A DNA stretch of 32,482 nt. It comes from Clostridiales bacterium. Its GTDB lineage: Bacteria > Bacillota > Clostridia > Oscillospirales > CAG-272. The DNA lies in contig SFNW01000006.1 in the NCBI GenBank assembly GCA_004554105.1, forward strand, positions 1 to 32,482, written 5' to 3'. Under the pieces are notes generated by a model that was not told the origin of the DNA, did not search any database, and saw nothing but the letters and a program-made list of their open reading frames with translations. Made by a program: the position numbers and the translations under genes. Every line of letters starts with the position of its first letter. Position 1 is the stretch's first letter. Shown here piece after piece: positions 6,998-18,179 of the stretch.

Positions 6998-8564
6998 CGG
7001 CTATACCGAGGCGCGGTTTGAACAACTGAAGGAGATGCTCACGGGGCTTGCCGCCGAGGAGGGCGACATTCTCACGCTGATGCACGACGCCGTTGCAAAC
7101 TGGACGCCCACCGATACGCCGCTCACGCTCGGCAGAGTGCTGCGCGTCGGCGACGGCGTGGCGACGGTCACGGGACTGCCCGACGCCTTCTACGGCGAGA
7201 TTCTCGTCTTTCAGTCGGGCGTGCGCGGCATGGTGCAGGAACTTTCGGCGGACGGTGTAGGCTGCATTCTGTTCGGCGACGACCGCAGCGTCGGCGAGGG
7301 CAGTGCGGTCAAGCGCACCGGCAAGGTCGCGGGCATTCCGGTCGGCGAGGACTTCGTCGGCAGGGTGGTCGATGCGCTCGGCACGCCGATTGACGGCAAG
7401 GGGCGCATTCACGCCGACGGCTATCTGCCCGTCGAGTCGCCCGCGCCCGGTATTATCGACCGTCAGCCGGTCGACACGCCGATGGAGACCGGCATTCTCG
7501 CGATTGACTCGATGTTTCCCATAGGGCGCGGTCAGCGCGAGCTGATTATCGGCGACCGCCAGACCGGCAAGACCGCCATCGCGCTCGATACGATTCTCAA
7601 CCAAAAGGGCAAAAACGTCATCTGCATTTACGTTGCCATCGGGCAGAAGGCGTCCTCGGTCGCACAGCTTGTCGAGACGCTGCGCACGCGCGGCGCGTCG
7701 GACTATACGGCGGTGGTCTGCTCGACGGCGAGCGACCCCGCGCCGCTGCAGTATATCGCGCCCTACGCGGGCTGTGCGCTCGGCGAATACTTTATGAACA
7801 AGGGGCGCGACGTGCTGATTGTCTACGACGACCTCTCCAAGCACGCCGTTGCCTACCGTACCATCAGTCTGCTGCTCGAGCGTTCCCCCGGGCGTGAAGC
7901 CTATCCGGGCGACGTGTTCTATCTGCATTCGCGTCTGCTCGAACGCGCGGCGCGGCTCTCCGACCGCCTCGGCGGCGGCAGCATGACCGCGCTCCCGATT
8001 GTCGAGACGCAGGCGGGCGACGTGTCGGCGTACATTCCGACCAACATCATTTCGATTACCGACGGGCAGATTTTCCTTGAAACCGATTTGTTCTTCGCGG
8101 GGCAGCGCCCTGCGGTCAATGTCGGTCTGTCGGTTTCCCGCGTCGGCGGCGCCGCGCAGACCAAGGCGATGAAAAAAGCCGCGGGCACGATTCGTCTCGA
8201 CCTCGCGCAGTACCGCGAAATGGAGGTCTTTACGCAGTTTTCGAGCGACCTCGACGACGGCACCAAGCGTCTGCTCCGTTACGGGCAGAATCTGATGCAG
8301 CTTTTAAAGCAGGAGCAGTATCACCCCTTAAAGCAGCACGAGCAGGTCGTTCTGCTCGCCGCCGCGCTTGCACATTCGCTCGATGCGATTCCGCCCGAGA
8401 AGATTCCCGATATAAAGCGTCCGCTTCTGCGTGCGGTCGAGGAGGCACTCCCCGAAATCTGCGCCGAAATCGACAAGACCGGCGTTCTCTCGGAGGAAAG
8501 CAGACAGGCGATTGCCGACGCCGCCGCGCATTTTGCGGTGCGGACGGCGAAGAGCGCTTTGTAA
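6990..8564 (+). CDS. atpA: F-type ATPase subunit alpha
   Basis: A 524-residue non-catalytic F1 subunit. The P-loop GDRQTGKT is at 188-195; other signatures include [38 protein letters not shown] and [12 protein letters not shown], which carries the Arg finger. The open frame extends back to 6900, but GGGGAGG at about 6977-6983 and family length select ATG 6990, overlapping atpF by 8 nt. The first 45 residues are not recognisably like the usual delta-binding N-terminal helix. The C-terminus is about 15-20 residues longer than common. Confidence 0.95.
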   Translation: MRNGYTEARFEQLKEMLTGLAAEEGDILTLMHDAVANWTPTDTPLTLGRVLRVGDGVATVTGLPDAFYGEILVFQSGVRGMVQELSADGVGCILFGDDRSVGEGSAVKRTGKVAGIPVGEDFVGRVVDALGTPIDGKGRIHADGYLPVESPAPGIIDRQPVDTPMETGILAIDSMFPIGRGQRELIIGDRQTGKTAIALDTILNQKGKNVICIYVAIGQKASSVAQLVETLRTRGASDYTAVVCSTASDPAPLQYIAPYAGCALGEYFMNKGRDVLIVYDDLSKHAVAYRTISLLLERSPGREAYPGDVFYLHSRLLERAARLSDRLGGGSMTALPIVETQAGDVSAYIPTNIISITDGQIFLETDLFFAGQRPAVNVGLSVSRVGGAAQTKAMKKAAGTIRLDLAQYREMEVFTQFSSDLDDGTKRLLRYGQNLMQLLKQEQYHPLKQHEQVVLLAAALAHSLDAIPPEKIPDIKRPLLRAVEEALPEICAEIDKTGVLSEESRQAIADAAAHFAVRTAKSAL

Positions 8565-8578
8565 GGCGGTGAGTCTGC

Positions 8579-11312
<2,734 letters not shown>

Positions 11313-11313
11313 C

Positions 11314-11346
11314 AAGTGCCGCATTCGGAAACCCGATGCGGCACTT
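11314..11346 (+). terminator. Hairpin directly after atpC
   Basis: AAGTGCCGCAT(T)CGG pairs with CCGATGCGGCACTT with one bulged T, followed by TCCTCT. It begins one base after the atpC stop and is the likely operon terminator, although the T-tract is poor. Confidence 0.65.
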
Positions 11347-11358
11347 TCCTCTATAGTA

Positions 11359-11385
11359 AAAACCACCCGCCGAGCGGGTGGTTTT
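11359..11385. terminator. Bidirectional terminator between atpC and mtnN
   Basis: AAAACCACCCGC (11359-11370), loop CGA, GCGGGTGGTTTT (11374-11385): a perfect 12-bp stem with A and T ends on both sides. It sits between convergent genes and can serve both. Confidence 0.85.
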
Positions 11386-11431
11386 GCTTCAGAGGGCTTT
11401 ATCTTTCGCCGTTTAAACGAAAACGGTTGGC

Positions 11432-12121
11432 TTATATCGCGCTTTTGATGAACTCGTCGAGAATGGCGTGCGAGCGTGCGGCGGCGAGCTTGCAGAACTC
11501 GGCGTATTCCATCTGCGCGTCGCCCGAGGCACTGTCCGAAATCGCACGGAGCACGGCAAACGGCGTATGGTTTATGTACGCGACCTGTGCGACGGCTGCG
11601 CCCTCCATTTCGCAGGCGACCGCGCCGAAGGCTTCGGCGATGCGCTGTTTCTTTGCGGGGTCGGCAAGGAACTGGTCGCCCGAGGCTATGGTGCCGCGGA
11701 GCGTTTTCGCGCCGATGTGCGCGGCGGCGGCGCAAAGCCCGTCGACGGCGGCTTCGTCTGCCTCAAAGTAAATCTTGTTGATGCCCGAAACCATGCCGAC
11801 AGGGTCGCCGAGCGGACTGGTGTCCATATCATGCTGGACGAGCGCGGCGGCGACGGCGATGTCGCCGATGGAGAGGGCGGGCGTCAGCGTACCCGCCACG
11901 CCGCTGTTGAGCAGCAGCGTCGGCTTGTAGTGTAAAATCATCGCCTCGGCGCAGACCGCGGCAAAGACCTTGCCGATGCCGCAGACCGCGAGGACAACCT
12001 CTTTTCCGTGAATGAATCCGTGCGTAAATTCGATACCGCTGATAAGCTCGGTCTTGGGATTTTGAATGGTGTCGCGGATCGCGTCCGCTTCGATTTTCAT
12101 GGCGCAGATAATGCCGATCAT
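11432..12121 (-). CDS. mtnN: 5'-methylthioadenosine/S-adenosylhomocysteine nucleosidase
   Basis: A 229-residue nucleosidase that cleaves adenine from MTA and SAH in methyl-cycle salvage in the cytoplasm. Visible signatures: GIICAMKIEADAI with the acid Glu (11), LLNSGVAGTL, EMEGAAVAQVAY (ribose-binding Glu) and RAISDSA (catalytic Asp). The frame is open 10 codons further upstream, but GGAGG before the ATG at 12121 and alignment with the family start support this start. It lies 19 nt after the ABC transporter genes and is probably the last gene of their transcript. Confidence 0.93.
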   Translation of the reverse strand: MIGIICAMKIEADAIRDTIQNPKTELISGIEFTHGFIHGKEVVLAVCGIGKVFAAVCAEAMILHYKPTLLLNSGVAGTLTPALSIGDIAVAAALVQHDMDTSPLGDPVGMVSGINKIYFEADEAAVDGLCAAAAHIGAKTLRGTIASGDQFLADPAKKQRIAEAFGAVACEMEGAAVAQVAYINHTPFAVLRAISDSASGDAQMEYAEFCKLAAARSHAILDEFIKSAI

Positions 12122-12140
12122 GAGATTTTCCTCCGGTAAA

Positions 12141-13880
12141 TCAAATTGCAAATTGTGCGTTCCAAAGCGAGGCGTAGAAGCCGTTTTGCCTTAGCAGCTC
12201 GTCGTGCGTGCCCTGTTCGACGATATTGCCGTCCCGCATGACGAGAATCACGTCCGCCTCACGAATCGTGGAGAGCCGATGTGCGACGATAAAGCTGGTG
12301 CGCCCCTTCATCAGGGTGGCAAAGGCGTTCTGAATGCGCATCTCGGTGCGGGTGTCAATCGACGAGGTCGCCTCGTCGAGAATCAGCATCGGCGGCAGGC
12401 AGAGCATGATGCGCGTGATGCAGAGCAGCTGCTTCTGCCCCGCGCTGAGTGCGCCGCCGTCCTCGCCGATGTAGGTGTCATAGCCGTTTGGCAGATTTTT
12501 GATAAAGCCGTGCGCGTGCGACGCCTTCGCCGCGGCGACGACCTCCTCGTCGGTCGCGTCGGGCTTACCCATGACGATATTGTCGCGGATCGTGCCCTCG
12601 CGCAGCCAGGTTTCCTGCAGCACCATGCCGAAATTTTTGCGCAGCGATGCGCGGGTGACGTCGGTGACGGGATTTCCGTCAACCTTGATGACGCCGTCCG
12701 TCACGTCGTAGAAGCGCATCAGGAGATTGATGAGCGTCGTTTTGCCGCAGCCGGTCGGTCCGACAATCGCGACGCGCTGTCCGGGCTTCGCGCTGAAGTT
12801 GAAATGCTCGATTAAGCGGCGCTTTGGGGTATAGGAAAACGAGACGTCGGCAAAGTCGACGCTGCCCTTCGCCTGTCCCATATCGACAGCGTCGGTTTCG
12901 GGCGGCAGGCTCTCGGCGTCGAGCAAATCAAAGATGCGCGACGCGCAGGCAAGCGCGTTTTGCAGCTCGGTGATAACGCCCGAAATCTCGTTGAAGGGCT
13001 TGGTATACTGGTTGGCGTAGCGCAGGAAAACCGCAAGCGAGCCGACCGTCATGGTCGGATTTGCCCCGATGCAGAAGAAGCCGCCGAGCAGTGCCGTGCC
13101 GAGGTAAACCAGGTTGGTGACGACGCGCGTCGAGGGATTGACCAGCGCGGAGTAGAACAGCGCGCGCACCGAGCATTTCGACAGGCGCGCGTTGACCTCG
13201 TCGAACTCCTCCATGTTTGCTTCGCCGTGCGAAAAGGCGATGGAGACCTTTTGATTGGTGATGATTTCGTCCATCAGCGCGGTCTGCTCCGCCTTGGTGG
13301 CACTCTGCTCGAGGAACATCGCGTGGGTATGCTCGGCGATGAACTTTGCCACGAAGAGCGAGAGCGGCGTCAGCACGACGACCATCAGCGCGATGCGCCA
13401 GTCGAGCGCAAGCATAAAGCAAAGCGTGCCGAGAATGGTGACGACGCCGGTGAAGAACTGCGTAAAGCCCATGAGCAGACCGTCCGAGAACTGGTCGACG
13501 TCCGAAATCACGCGGTTGACGGTCTCGCCCGCAGGGTGTGCGTCGATATAGGAGAGGGGAAGCGACTGAATTTTGCGAATCGCGTCGCGGCGAATGTCGC
13601 GCACGACCGCGTAGGTGATGCTTGAGTTGAGAATGCCCATAACCCACTGTAAAGCGGCGGTCAGCGCAATCAGCAGAGCGGCGCGGGCGAGCAGAGCGCC
13701 GATGGCGGCAAAGTCGATACCGCCGCCCTCAACGCAGAGGTCAATCGCGTCGCCGATGAGAATCGGCACATAGAGCGTCATGGCGACGATCGCCAGCGAA
13801 AGCAGCAACGTGACGAAAATCTTGCCGAGACTGCCGCGGATATAGGTCAGCACGCGGCGCATTGTACGCTTATTGCTCAC
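12141..13880 (-). CDS. ABC exporter half-transporter, canonical ATPase site residues
   Basis: A 579-residue fusion of a six-helix exporter membrane domain (about 20-320) and a nucleotide-binding domain: Walker A GPTGCGKT (374-381), signature LSAGQ (478-482, normally LSGGQ), Walker B with catalytic Glu in DEATSSID (502-509) and AHR switch (533-535). Start chosen at GTG 13880 behind AAGGGGG; an ATG at 13862 is also in frame but has no ribosome binding site. It overlaps the upstream partner by 11 nt. Together they form a heterodimeric exporter of the BmrC/D or TM287/288 type; the substrate is unknown. Confidence 0.9.
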   Translation of the reverse strand: MSNKRTMRRVLTYIRGSLGKIFVTLLLSLAIVAMTLYVPILIGDAIDLCVEGGGIDFAAIGALLARAALLIALTAALQWVMGILNSSITYAVVRDIRRDAIRKIQSLPLSYIDAHPAGETVNRVISDVDQFSDGLLMGFTQFFTGVVTILGTLCFMLALDWRIALMVVVLTPLSLFVAKFIAEHTHAMFLEQSATKAEQTALMDEIITNQKVSIAFSHGEANMEEFDEVNARLSKCSVRALFYSALVNPSTRVVTNLVYLGTALLGGFFCIGANPTMTVGSLAVFLRYANQYTKPFNEISGVITELQNALACASRIFDLLDAESLPPETDAVDMGQAKGSVDFADVSFSYTPKRRLIEHFNFSAKPGQRVAIVGPTGCGKTTLINLLMRFYDVTDGVIKVDGNPVTDVTRASLRKNFGMVLQETWLREGTIRDNIVMGKPDATDEEVVAAAKASHAHGFIKNLPNGYDTYIGEDGGALSAGQKQLLCITRIMLCLPPMLILDEATSSIDTRTEMRIQNAFATLMKGRTSFIVAHRLSTIREADVILVMRDGNIVEQGTHDELLRQNGFYASLWNAQFAI

Positions 13881-15594
13881 CGTCGTCGCCCCCTTTCTTG
13901 AACTGCGAGTCGTAAATCTCGCGGTAGACCGGGCAGGTTTCAAGCAGCTCCTCATGCTTGCCGATGCCGACCGCTTCGCCGTCGTCGAGGACGATGATTT
14001 TGTCGGCGTGCATGACCGAGGCGGCGCGTTGCGAGACGATAAAGGTGGTCGGCGGGTTGTCGGTGCTGCGAATCGTCGCGCGAAGCCGCGCGTCGGTTGC
14101 GTAGTCGAGCGCACTTGCGCTGTCGTCAAGAATCAGGATATCGGGCTTGCGCACCAGTGCGCGCGCAACCGTCAGCCGCTGCCGCTGTCCGCCCGAGAAG
14201 TTTTTGCCCCCCTCGGCGACTGCCGCGTCGAGCGAGCCTTTGGCTTTCAGAATGTCCGCGCCCTCGGCGCGGGTAATCGCGTCGATCATTTCCGCGTCGG
14301 TCGCGTCTGCCTTGCCCCAATGCATATTGTCGCGGATACTGCCGCGGAAGAGGACGGCTTTCTGCGGGACGAAGCCGACCTTTTTTTGCAGGTCGTCGCC
14401 CGCATAGGCGCGCACGTCGAGACCGTCGACCGAGATACTGCCGCCCGTCGCGTCATAGAAGCGCGGAATCAGGCTGACCAGCGTAGTCTTGCCGCTGCCC
14501 GTGCCGCCGATGACGCCGACGGTTTCGCCGCGGTTTGCGGTAAAGCTGATGTTCTGCAAGACGTCGCCGCCGCCCGCATAGGCGAACGAGACGTTGTCAA
14601 AGCAGATGTAGGGTTTCGACGCATCGCGCGCGGCGTCGAGCGTCCCCCGCTCGCTGCCCGTGCCGAAAAATTCGTCGATGCGCCCTGCGGAGGCAATGGA
14701 TTTCGTCACCGTAATGACGAAATTCGCAAATTTGATGAGCTCAATGAGAATCTGCGACATATAGTCATAGAGCGCGAGCAGTGCACCCTGCGTCAGCAGC
14801 CCCGCCTCCATGCGGACGGCACCCGTATAAATCAGGACGATGATTGCAAAATTGATGATGAGATAGGTCAGCGGGCTGAGCAGGACCGAAATCTTCGCCG
14901 TGCGCTTCTGCATCGCGCAGAGCGCGTCGTTTTCGCCGTCGAATTCCTTTGTCATGCGTTCCTCGGCGCAGAATGCGCGAATCACGCGCGCGCCGATGAG
15001 ACTGCCGCGCGTCGATTTCAGCACGTCGGAGAGCTTTGCCTGCACCTTGCGGAACATCGGAATCGTGACGAGCGTGATCGCAAACACCACGGCGAGCAGC
15101 AGCGGAATCGCCACGGCAAAAATCAGCGCACAGCGCACATCAATGGTAAAGGCGAGAATCATCGCGCCGAAAACGATAAAGGGCGAGCGCAGCAGCAGCC
15201 GCAGCGTCATGTTGATGCCGGTCTGCACCTGATTTAAGTCGCCGGTCAGGCGGGTGAGCGTGTTGGAGATGCCGACCGTGTCCAGGTCTGCATGGCTGAA
15301 TTTCTGCACCTTGGCAAACATATCGTGCCGCAGGTCGGCGGCGACGCCGACGGCGGCTTTCGCCGAGAAATACTGCGCGGTCGACGCGCTGATAAAGCCG
15401 ATGGCGCAGAACAGGACGAGAATGCCGCACATTTTCAGAATGTACGGCTTGTCCGCATTCTTGATGCCGACGTCGACAAGCTGCTTGACCACGAGCGGCA
15501 CGAGCAGCTCGAAGGTCGCCTCCAGCATCTTGAAGAGGGGCGCGAGAAAGGATTCTTTTTTATACTTGGCGAGATAGCCGAATATCCGTTTCAA
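13870..15594 (-). CDS. ABC exporter half-transporter, degenerate ATPase site residues
   Basis: A 574-residue exporter subunit with six membrane segments (about 15-300) and an ATPase domain: Walker A GGTGSGKT (363-370) and a normal FSGGQ signature (466-470), but the catalytic Glu after Walker B is Asp (D491, in ILILDDSASALD) and the switch His is Gln (SQR, 521-523). Such asymmetry is typical of the degenerate partner in heterodimeric exporters, with the other gene supplying the active residues. It starts at TTG 15594 with GAGG 8 nt upstream. It is first in a probable operon with the second half-transporter and mtnN. Confidence 0.9.
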   Translation of the reverse strand: MKRIFGYLAKYKKESFLAPLFKMLEATFELLVPLVVKQLVDVGIKNADKPYILKMCGILVLFCAIGFISASTAQYFSAKAAVGVAADLRHDMFAKVQKFSHADLDTVGISNTLTRLTGDLNQVQTGINMTLRLLLRSPFIVFGAMILAFTIDVRCALIFAVAIPLLLAVVFAITLVTIPMFRKVQAKLSDVLKSTRGSLIGARVIRAFCAEERMTKEFDGENDALCAMQKRTAKISVLLSPLTYLIINFAIIVLIYTGAVRMEAGLLTQGALLALYDYMSQILIELIKFANFVITVTKSIASAGRIDEFFGTGSERGTLDAARDASKPYICFDNVSFAYAGGGDVLQNISFTANRGETVGVIGGTGSGKTTLVSLIPRFYDATGGSISVDGLDVRAYAGDDLQKKVGFVPQKAVLFRGSIRDNMHWGKADATDAEMIDAITRAEGADILKAKGSLDAAVAEGGKNFSGGQRQRLTVARALVRKPDILILDDSASALDYATDARLRATIRSTDNPPTTFIVSQRAASVMHADKIIVLDDGEAVGIGKHEELLETCPVYREIYDSQFKKGGDDGEQ

Positions 15595-15630
15595 ACCGAA
15601 AACCTCATATTGATGAATTCAAACGCTATA

Positions 15631-15659
15631 ATGATACCACTTTCAGCCCCGTAAAGCAA
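15631..15659 (-). promoter_or_regulatory. Possible promoter of the ABC exporter operon
   Basis: Read on the minus strand: TTGCTT, 17 nt, TATCAT preceded by TGG (extended -10). The -35 is weak and overlaps the right part of the xpt terminator. The spacing and position fit, but the match is moderate. Confidence 0.4.
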
Positions 15660-15694
15660 GAGAAAAACCGCGCACAGCGCGGTTTCCTTGCTTT
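15653..15694 (-). terminator. Terminator after xpt
   Basis: The inner stem AAACCGCGC (15665-15673) / GCGCGGTTT (15677-15685) is extended by AAAGCAAG (15653-15660) / CTTGCTTT (15687-15694), which reaches into the xpt stop codon. On the minus strand the stem is followed by TTTCTC and further T residues. Confidence 0.8.
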
Positions 15695-16271
15695 ATTCTT
15701 CGACAAATTTCACGCCGTCCTCGACGCTCATCGAGGCGATGCGCGCCAGCGATTCGACGCGAATGCCCATCGAGCGAATCAGGTCGCCGCCGGGCTGGTA
15801 CGCCTTTTCGATGACGATGCCCGCGCCGACAACCGTCGCGCCCGCGTGGTCAATCAGTTCGATTAAACCTTTCAGCGCACTGCCCTTGGCGAGAAAGTCG
15901 TCGATAATAAGCACGCGGTCGCCCGCTTTCAGAAATTCCTTCGAGACGACGATGTCGTAGGTCGTGCCGTGCGTGTAGGACTCGACCTTCGAGGTGTATA
16001 CGTCGGCGTAGATGTTGTTGGTCTTGGTCTTCTTGGCGAAGACGACCGGAACGCCGAAATACTGCGCGGTCAGGCAGGCGATGCCGATGCCCGACGCCTC
16101 GATGGTGAGAATCTTCGTCACATTGCCGTCTGCAAAGAGTCGCTTGAATTCGCGCCCCAGCTCGCAGAGAAAGCCGACGTCGATTTGGTGGTTGACGAAG
16201 CTGTCGACCTTGAGTACGTTGCCCGCGCCGACCTTGCCGTCCTTTAAAATCCGTTCTTCCAGCAGTTTCAT
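15693..16271 (-). CDS. xpt: Xanthine phosphoribosyltransferase
   Basis: A 192-residue type I phosphoribosyltransferase that converts xanthine and PRPP to XMP in purine salvage. The PRPP loop VLIIDDFLAKGSALKG is at about 120-135, and the N-terminal MKLLEERI and VDSFVNHQID segments match Xpt. ATG 16271 is preferred over an in-frame TTG at 16277 because the AAAGG upstream is better spaced. Unlike many xpt genes it has no room for a purine riboswitch: the lipoprotein gene ends only 26 nt upstream, so both probably share one transcript. Confidence 0.93.
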   Translation of the reverse strand: MKLLEERILKDGKVGAGNVLKVDSFVNHQIDVGFLCELGREFKRLFADGNVTKILTIEASGIGIACLTAQYFGVPVVFAKKTKTNNIYADVYTSKVESYTHGTTYDIVVSKEFLKAGDRVLIIDDFLAKGSALKGLIELIDHAGATVVGAGIVIEKAYQPGGDLIRSMGIRVESLARIASMSVEDGVKFVEE

Positions 16272-16297
16272 GTTCAAAAAACCTTTCCAGAGATGTC

Positions 16298-17428
16298 TTA
16301 GTCTTTATAAAATGCCCCGTCCAGAATGCCGCCGATGAAGACCGCCTCGTCATAGTAGGGGTAATCGTTGATCAGCGGTTCGAGGACGATGGTCAATTCT
16401 TTTACGTCGGTTAAGCTGACGGCGAAGCGGCTGCTCGAGCCGGCGCGCGTCAGTTTTTCGCTGTAGACCTGCTTGCCGTCGCAAAGAAGGGTCAGGCGGA
16501 GCGCGTAGGTGTAGAGCTGCTCGTCGCTTTGCTCGTTGATGCCCGTAAAGCAGAGCCGCCCTTCAAAGCTGTCAAAGCCGAAGCCGTCGACGGTAAAGGT
16601 ATCGCAGAAATTACCGTAGAGGACGCGGTCGCCCGAATACTCGTTTTGCCCGACCGTGACCATTGCATTGTGGACGCGGCGGTAATAGACCTCGCTCTCG
16701 AGTCCGTAGACATTGTCCTCGTGCGGGAGAACGTCATAGCCGCGGGTAAGCGTCAGTTTTTCGCGTTTCGGAACGGCATAGTAGGTTGCAAAAACATTGA
16801 GGTCGGTATGTACGTTGTTGAATAGGACGTTCCAGCCGTCGAAGAGATAGCCCTCGCGGTCGGCGACCTCGGGCGGCGTCGCGTCCTCGCCCCAGTGGAC
16901 CTGTTCGGTCTTGAGCAGGGTGCCGTCGAGGTCGTAAAAATTGACCGTGAAGATCTCTTTTTCATAGATCGCCGTGACGACCATGCTTTTTTGCACATTG
17001 GTGTATTCACGGTTCCAGCCGCGGAAAATCAGTTCGCCTTTTTGCTGCGGCATACTCGGCGCAACGGCGTTGCCGCCTTCGATAACGGTCTGCACCGAAA
17101 CCGACGTGTAGCCGTCGCTGTCGACGAATTTGACCGTGTAGTATTCCTTCGGCGCTTCGGTCGCGGGCGGCTCGGTCACCGAGGTCTGCGCCGACGTGCC
17201 GGTGACGATGACCTCGGGCGGCTCGGTTTCCGCCGTCGTGCTTTCGGTCGTGACCTCGATGTAGGAGCGTTCGGTCGCCGTAATCTCAATGACGGCGCCG
17301 GCGGGCGCATCGGTGCCGGCGGGTGAGAGCGTATAGCCGCCTTCGCCGCGGGCGCAGCCCGCAAGGGCGAAAAGCGCAAAAACGCAAAACAGCGGGAGGC
17401 AAAGTCGCAAAAGAGCAGTGCTCTTCAA
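16298..17428 (-). CDS. Lipoprotein with two InlB B-type (Listeria-Bacteroides) repeats
   Basis: A 376-residue secreted lipoprotein. The signal ends in the lipobox LAGC (C25), followed by a Thr/Glu/Pro-rich linker (35-95) and two copies of a beta-grasp repeat ending in F-x-GW-N (about 97-156 and 159-217), as in InlB B-repeat proteins. The C-terminal domain (about 225-376) contains YRRVHNAM, FGFDSFEGRLCF and DGKQVYSE, which resembles carbohydrate-binding modules of the NPCBM type, but this is tentative. It starts at TTG 17428 behind GGAGGTG. Likely surface-exposed and involved in adhesion or polysaccharide binding (inference). It precedes xpt in the same transcript, with no obvious functional link. 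Confidence 0.82.
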   Translation of the reverse strand: MKSTALLRLCLPLFCVFALFALAGCARGEGGYTLSPAGTDAPAGAVIEITATERSYIEVTTESTTAETEPPEVIVTGTSAQTSVTEPPATEAPKEYYTVKFVDSDGYTSVSVQTVIEGGNAVAPSMPQQKGELIFRGWNREYTNVQKSMVVTAIYEKEIFTVNFYDLDGTLLKTEQVHWGEDATPPEVADREGYLFDGWNVLFNNVHTDLNVFATYYAVPKREKLTLTRGYDVLPHEDNVYGLESEVYYRRVHNAMVTVGQNEYSGDRVLYGNFCDTFTVDGFGFDSFEGRLCFTGINEQSDEQLYTYALRLTLLCDGKQVYSEKLTRAGSSSRFAVSLTDVKELTIVLEPLINDYPYYDEAVFIGGILDGAFYKD

Positions 17429-17462
17429 AACGCAACACCTCCCGCAAGCAAGTTCTGCGTCT

Positions 17463-17491
17463 ATTCTATCATAGTTGCGTGCGATTTACAA
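17463..17491 (-). promoter_or_regulatory. Promoter of the lipoprotein-xpt operon
   Basis: On the minus strand: TTGTAA (17486-17491), 17 nt, TAGAAT (17463-17468). Position about 35 nt before the TTG start and exact spacing make this convincing despite two -35 mismatches and one -10 mismatch. Confidence 0.7.
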
Positions 17492-17513
17492 GACGAAAAA
17501 TTTACAAATGTAT

Positions 17514-17663
17514 CAGTCGAAAAAGCAAGCTTTTTCGACTGGAGGAGGGCGTTCACTCGCGTCTCGCGAAGTTGGGCGCGGCAAACCGCGCCCCGCGTTT
17601 CAGGGACAGAGAAAAAGCATCGAGCAGACGGTGAAACGCAAGCGGAACACTTTGTGTTCCGCG
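17514..17663. repeat. Nested multi-hairpin intergenic element
   Basis: About 150 bp with several perfect stems: CAGTCGAAAAAGC (17514-17526) / GCTTTTTCGACTG (17529-17541); GGGCGCGG (17574-17581) / CCGCGCCC (17586-17593); GCGTTTCA (17595-17602) / TGAAACGC (17632-17639); GCGGAACAC (17642-17650) / GTGTTCCGC (17654-17662). The intervening sequence is not protein-like in any frame. It lies between the terminator of one minus-strand gene and the promoter of the next, so it does not interrupt either. It could be a non-autonomous repeat element or a structured RNA; other copies elsewhere in the genome would decide. Confidence 0.6.
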
Positions 17664-17681
17664 CTCGCGCCCTCGTAAGGA

Positions 17682-17712
17682 GTAAAAAAGTCGGCGGAGC
17701 CGCCTTTTTTAC
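17682..17712 (-). terminator. Terminator after the RNHCP gene
   Basis: GTAAAAAA (17682-17689) pairs with TTTTTTAC (17705-17712) around an inner GGCGG / CCGCC stem. On the minus strand the stem ends in a T-run. It lies 30 nt past the stop of the RNHCP gene, and its symmetry would allow it to work in both directions. Confidence 0.75.
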
Positions 17713-17741
17713 ATAATTTATTAAAAATCGCGTGGTTAAAT

Positions 17742-18071
17742 TTACGGCTCGGCGGCGGTCAGGCGAATGACAAAGTCGAGGTCGTCGGGCTGTACGCGTG
17801 CGTCGCAGGCGGCGCGGTTGCGCTTGATTTCGCCGCATTTGCTGCATTTGTAGACGATGACATAGCCCTTTTTCGGATTGACCTCGGCGCGAATGGGTCT
17901 GAGAATGCCGCGGCAGGGATTTTGCCTGTCGCCGGGCATATTGTCGACGTGCAGCGAGCAGAGGCAGAACGGGCAATGGTCACGCGACGAAGAGCCGAGC
18001 GGCTCGACCGTCGCGCCGCAGTTCTGACAGACAAAGCCGCTGTCGTTTTTTACAAATCGTTTGCTTTCCAT
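17742..18071 (-). CDS. RNHCP domain zinc-binding protein
   Basis: A 109-residue protein with the family's hallmark segment (here RDHCPFCLCSLHVD, residues 30-43, followed by PGDR). Cysteine pairs C15/C18, C33/C36 and C76/C79, plus C53, suggest three zinc-binding knuckles. The family's function is not established; nucleic-acid binding is often guessed. The frame is open far upstream, but CAGGAGT five bases before the ATG at 18071 defines the start. It is transcribed divergently from the next gene. Confidence 0.88.
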   Translation of the reverse strand: MESKRFVKNDSGFVCQNCGATVEPLGSSSRDHCPFCLCSLHVDNMPGDRQNPCRGILRPIRAEVNPKKGYVIVYKCSKCGEIKRNRAACDARVQPDDLDFVIRLTAAEP

Positions 18072-18179
18072 AAAAACTCCTGTATGACAAACGGTTTTTG
18101 CGGGAACAATGTAAGTGCTTTCAGTCGGCGGAATGCAAAATGCCCGCCGTCTGCGGAAAGGATGGAAAGAATTTTGAAG

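Noticed and set aside
16272..16297. Purine riboswitch before xpt
   Set aside because: Only 26 nt separate xpt from the lipoprotein gene, far less than a purine aptamer with expression platform needs.
17461..17976. Minus-strand 171-codon open frame
   Set aside because: It runs through a terminator, the multi-hairpin element and, in another frame, the RNHCP gene. It has no ribosome binding site and its residues reflect the repeat stems.
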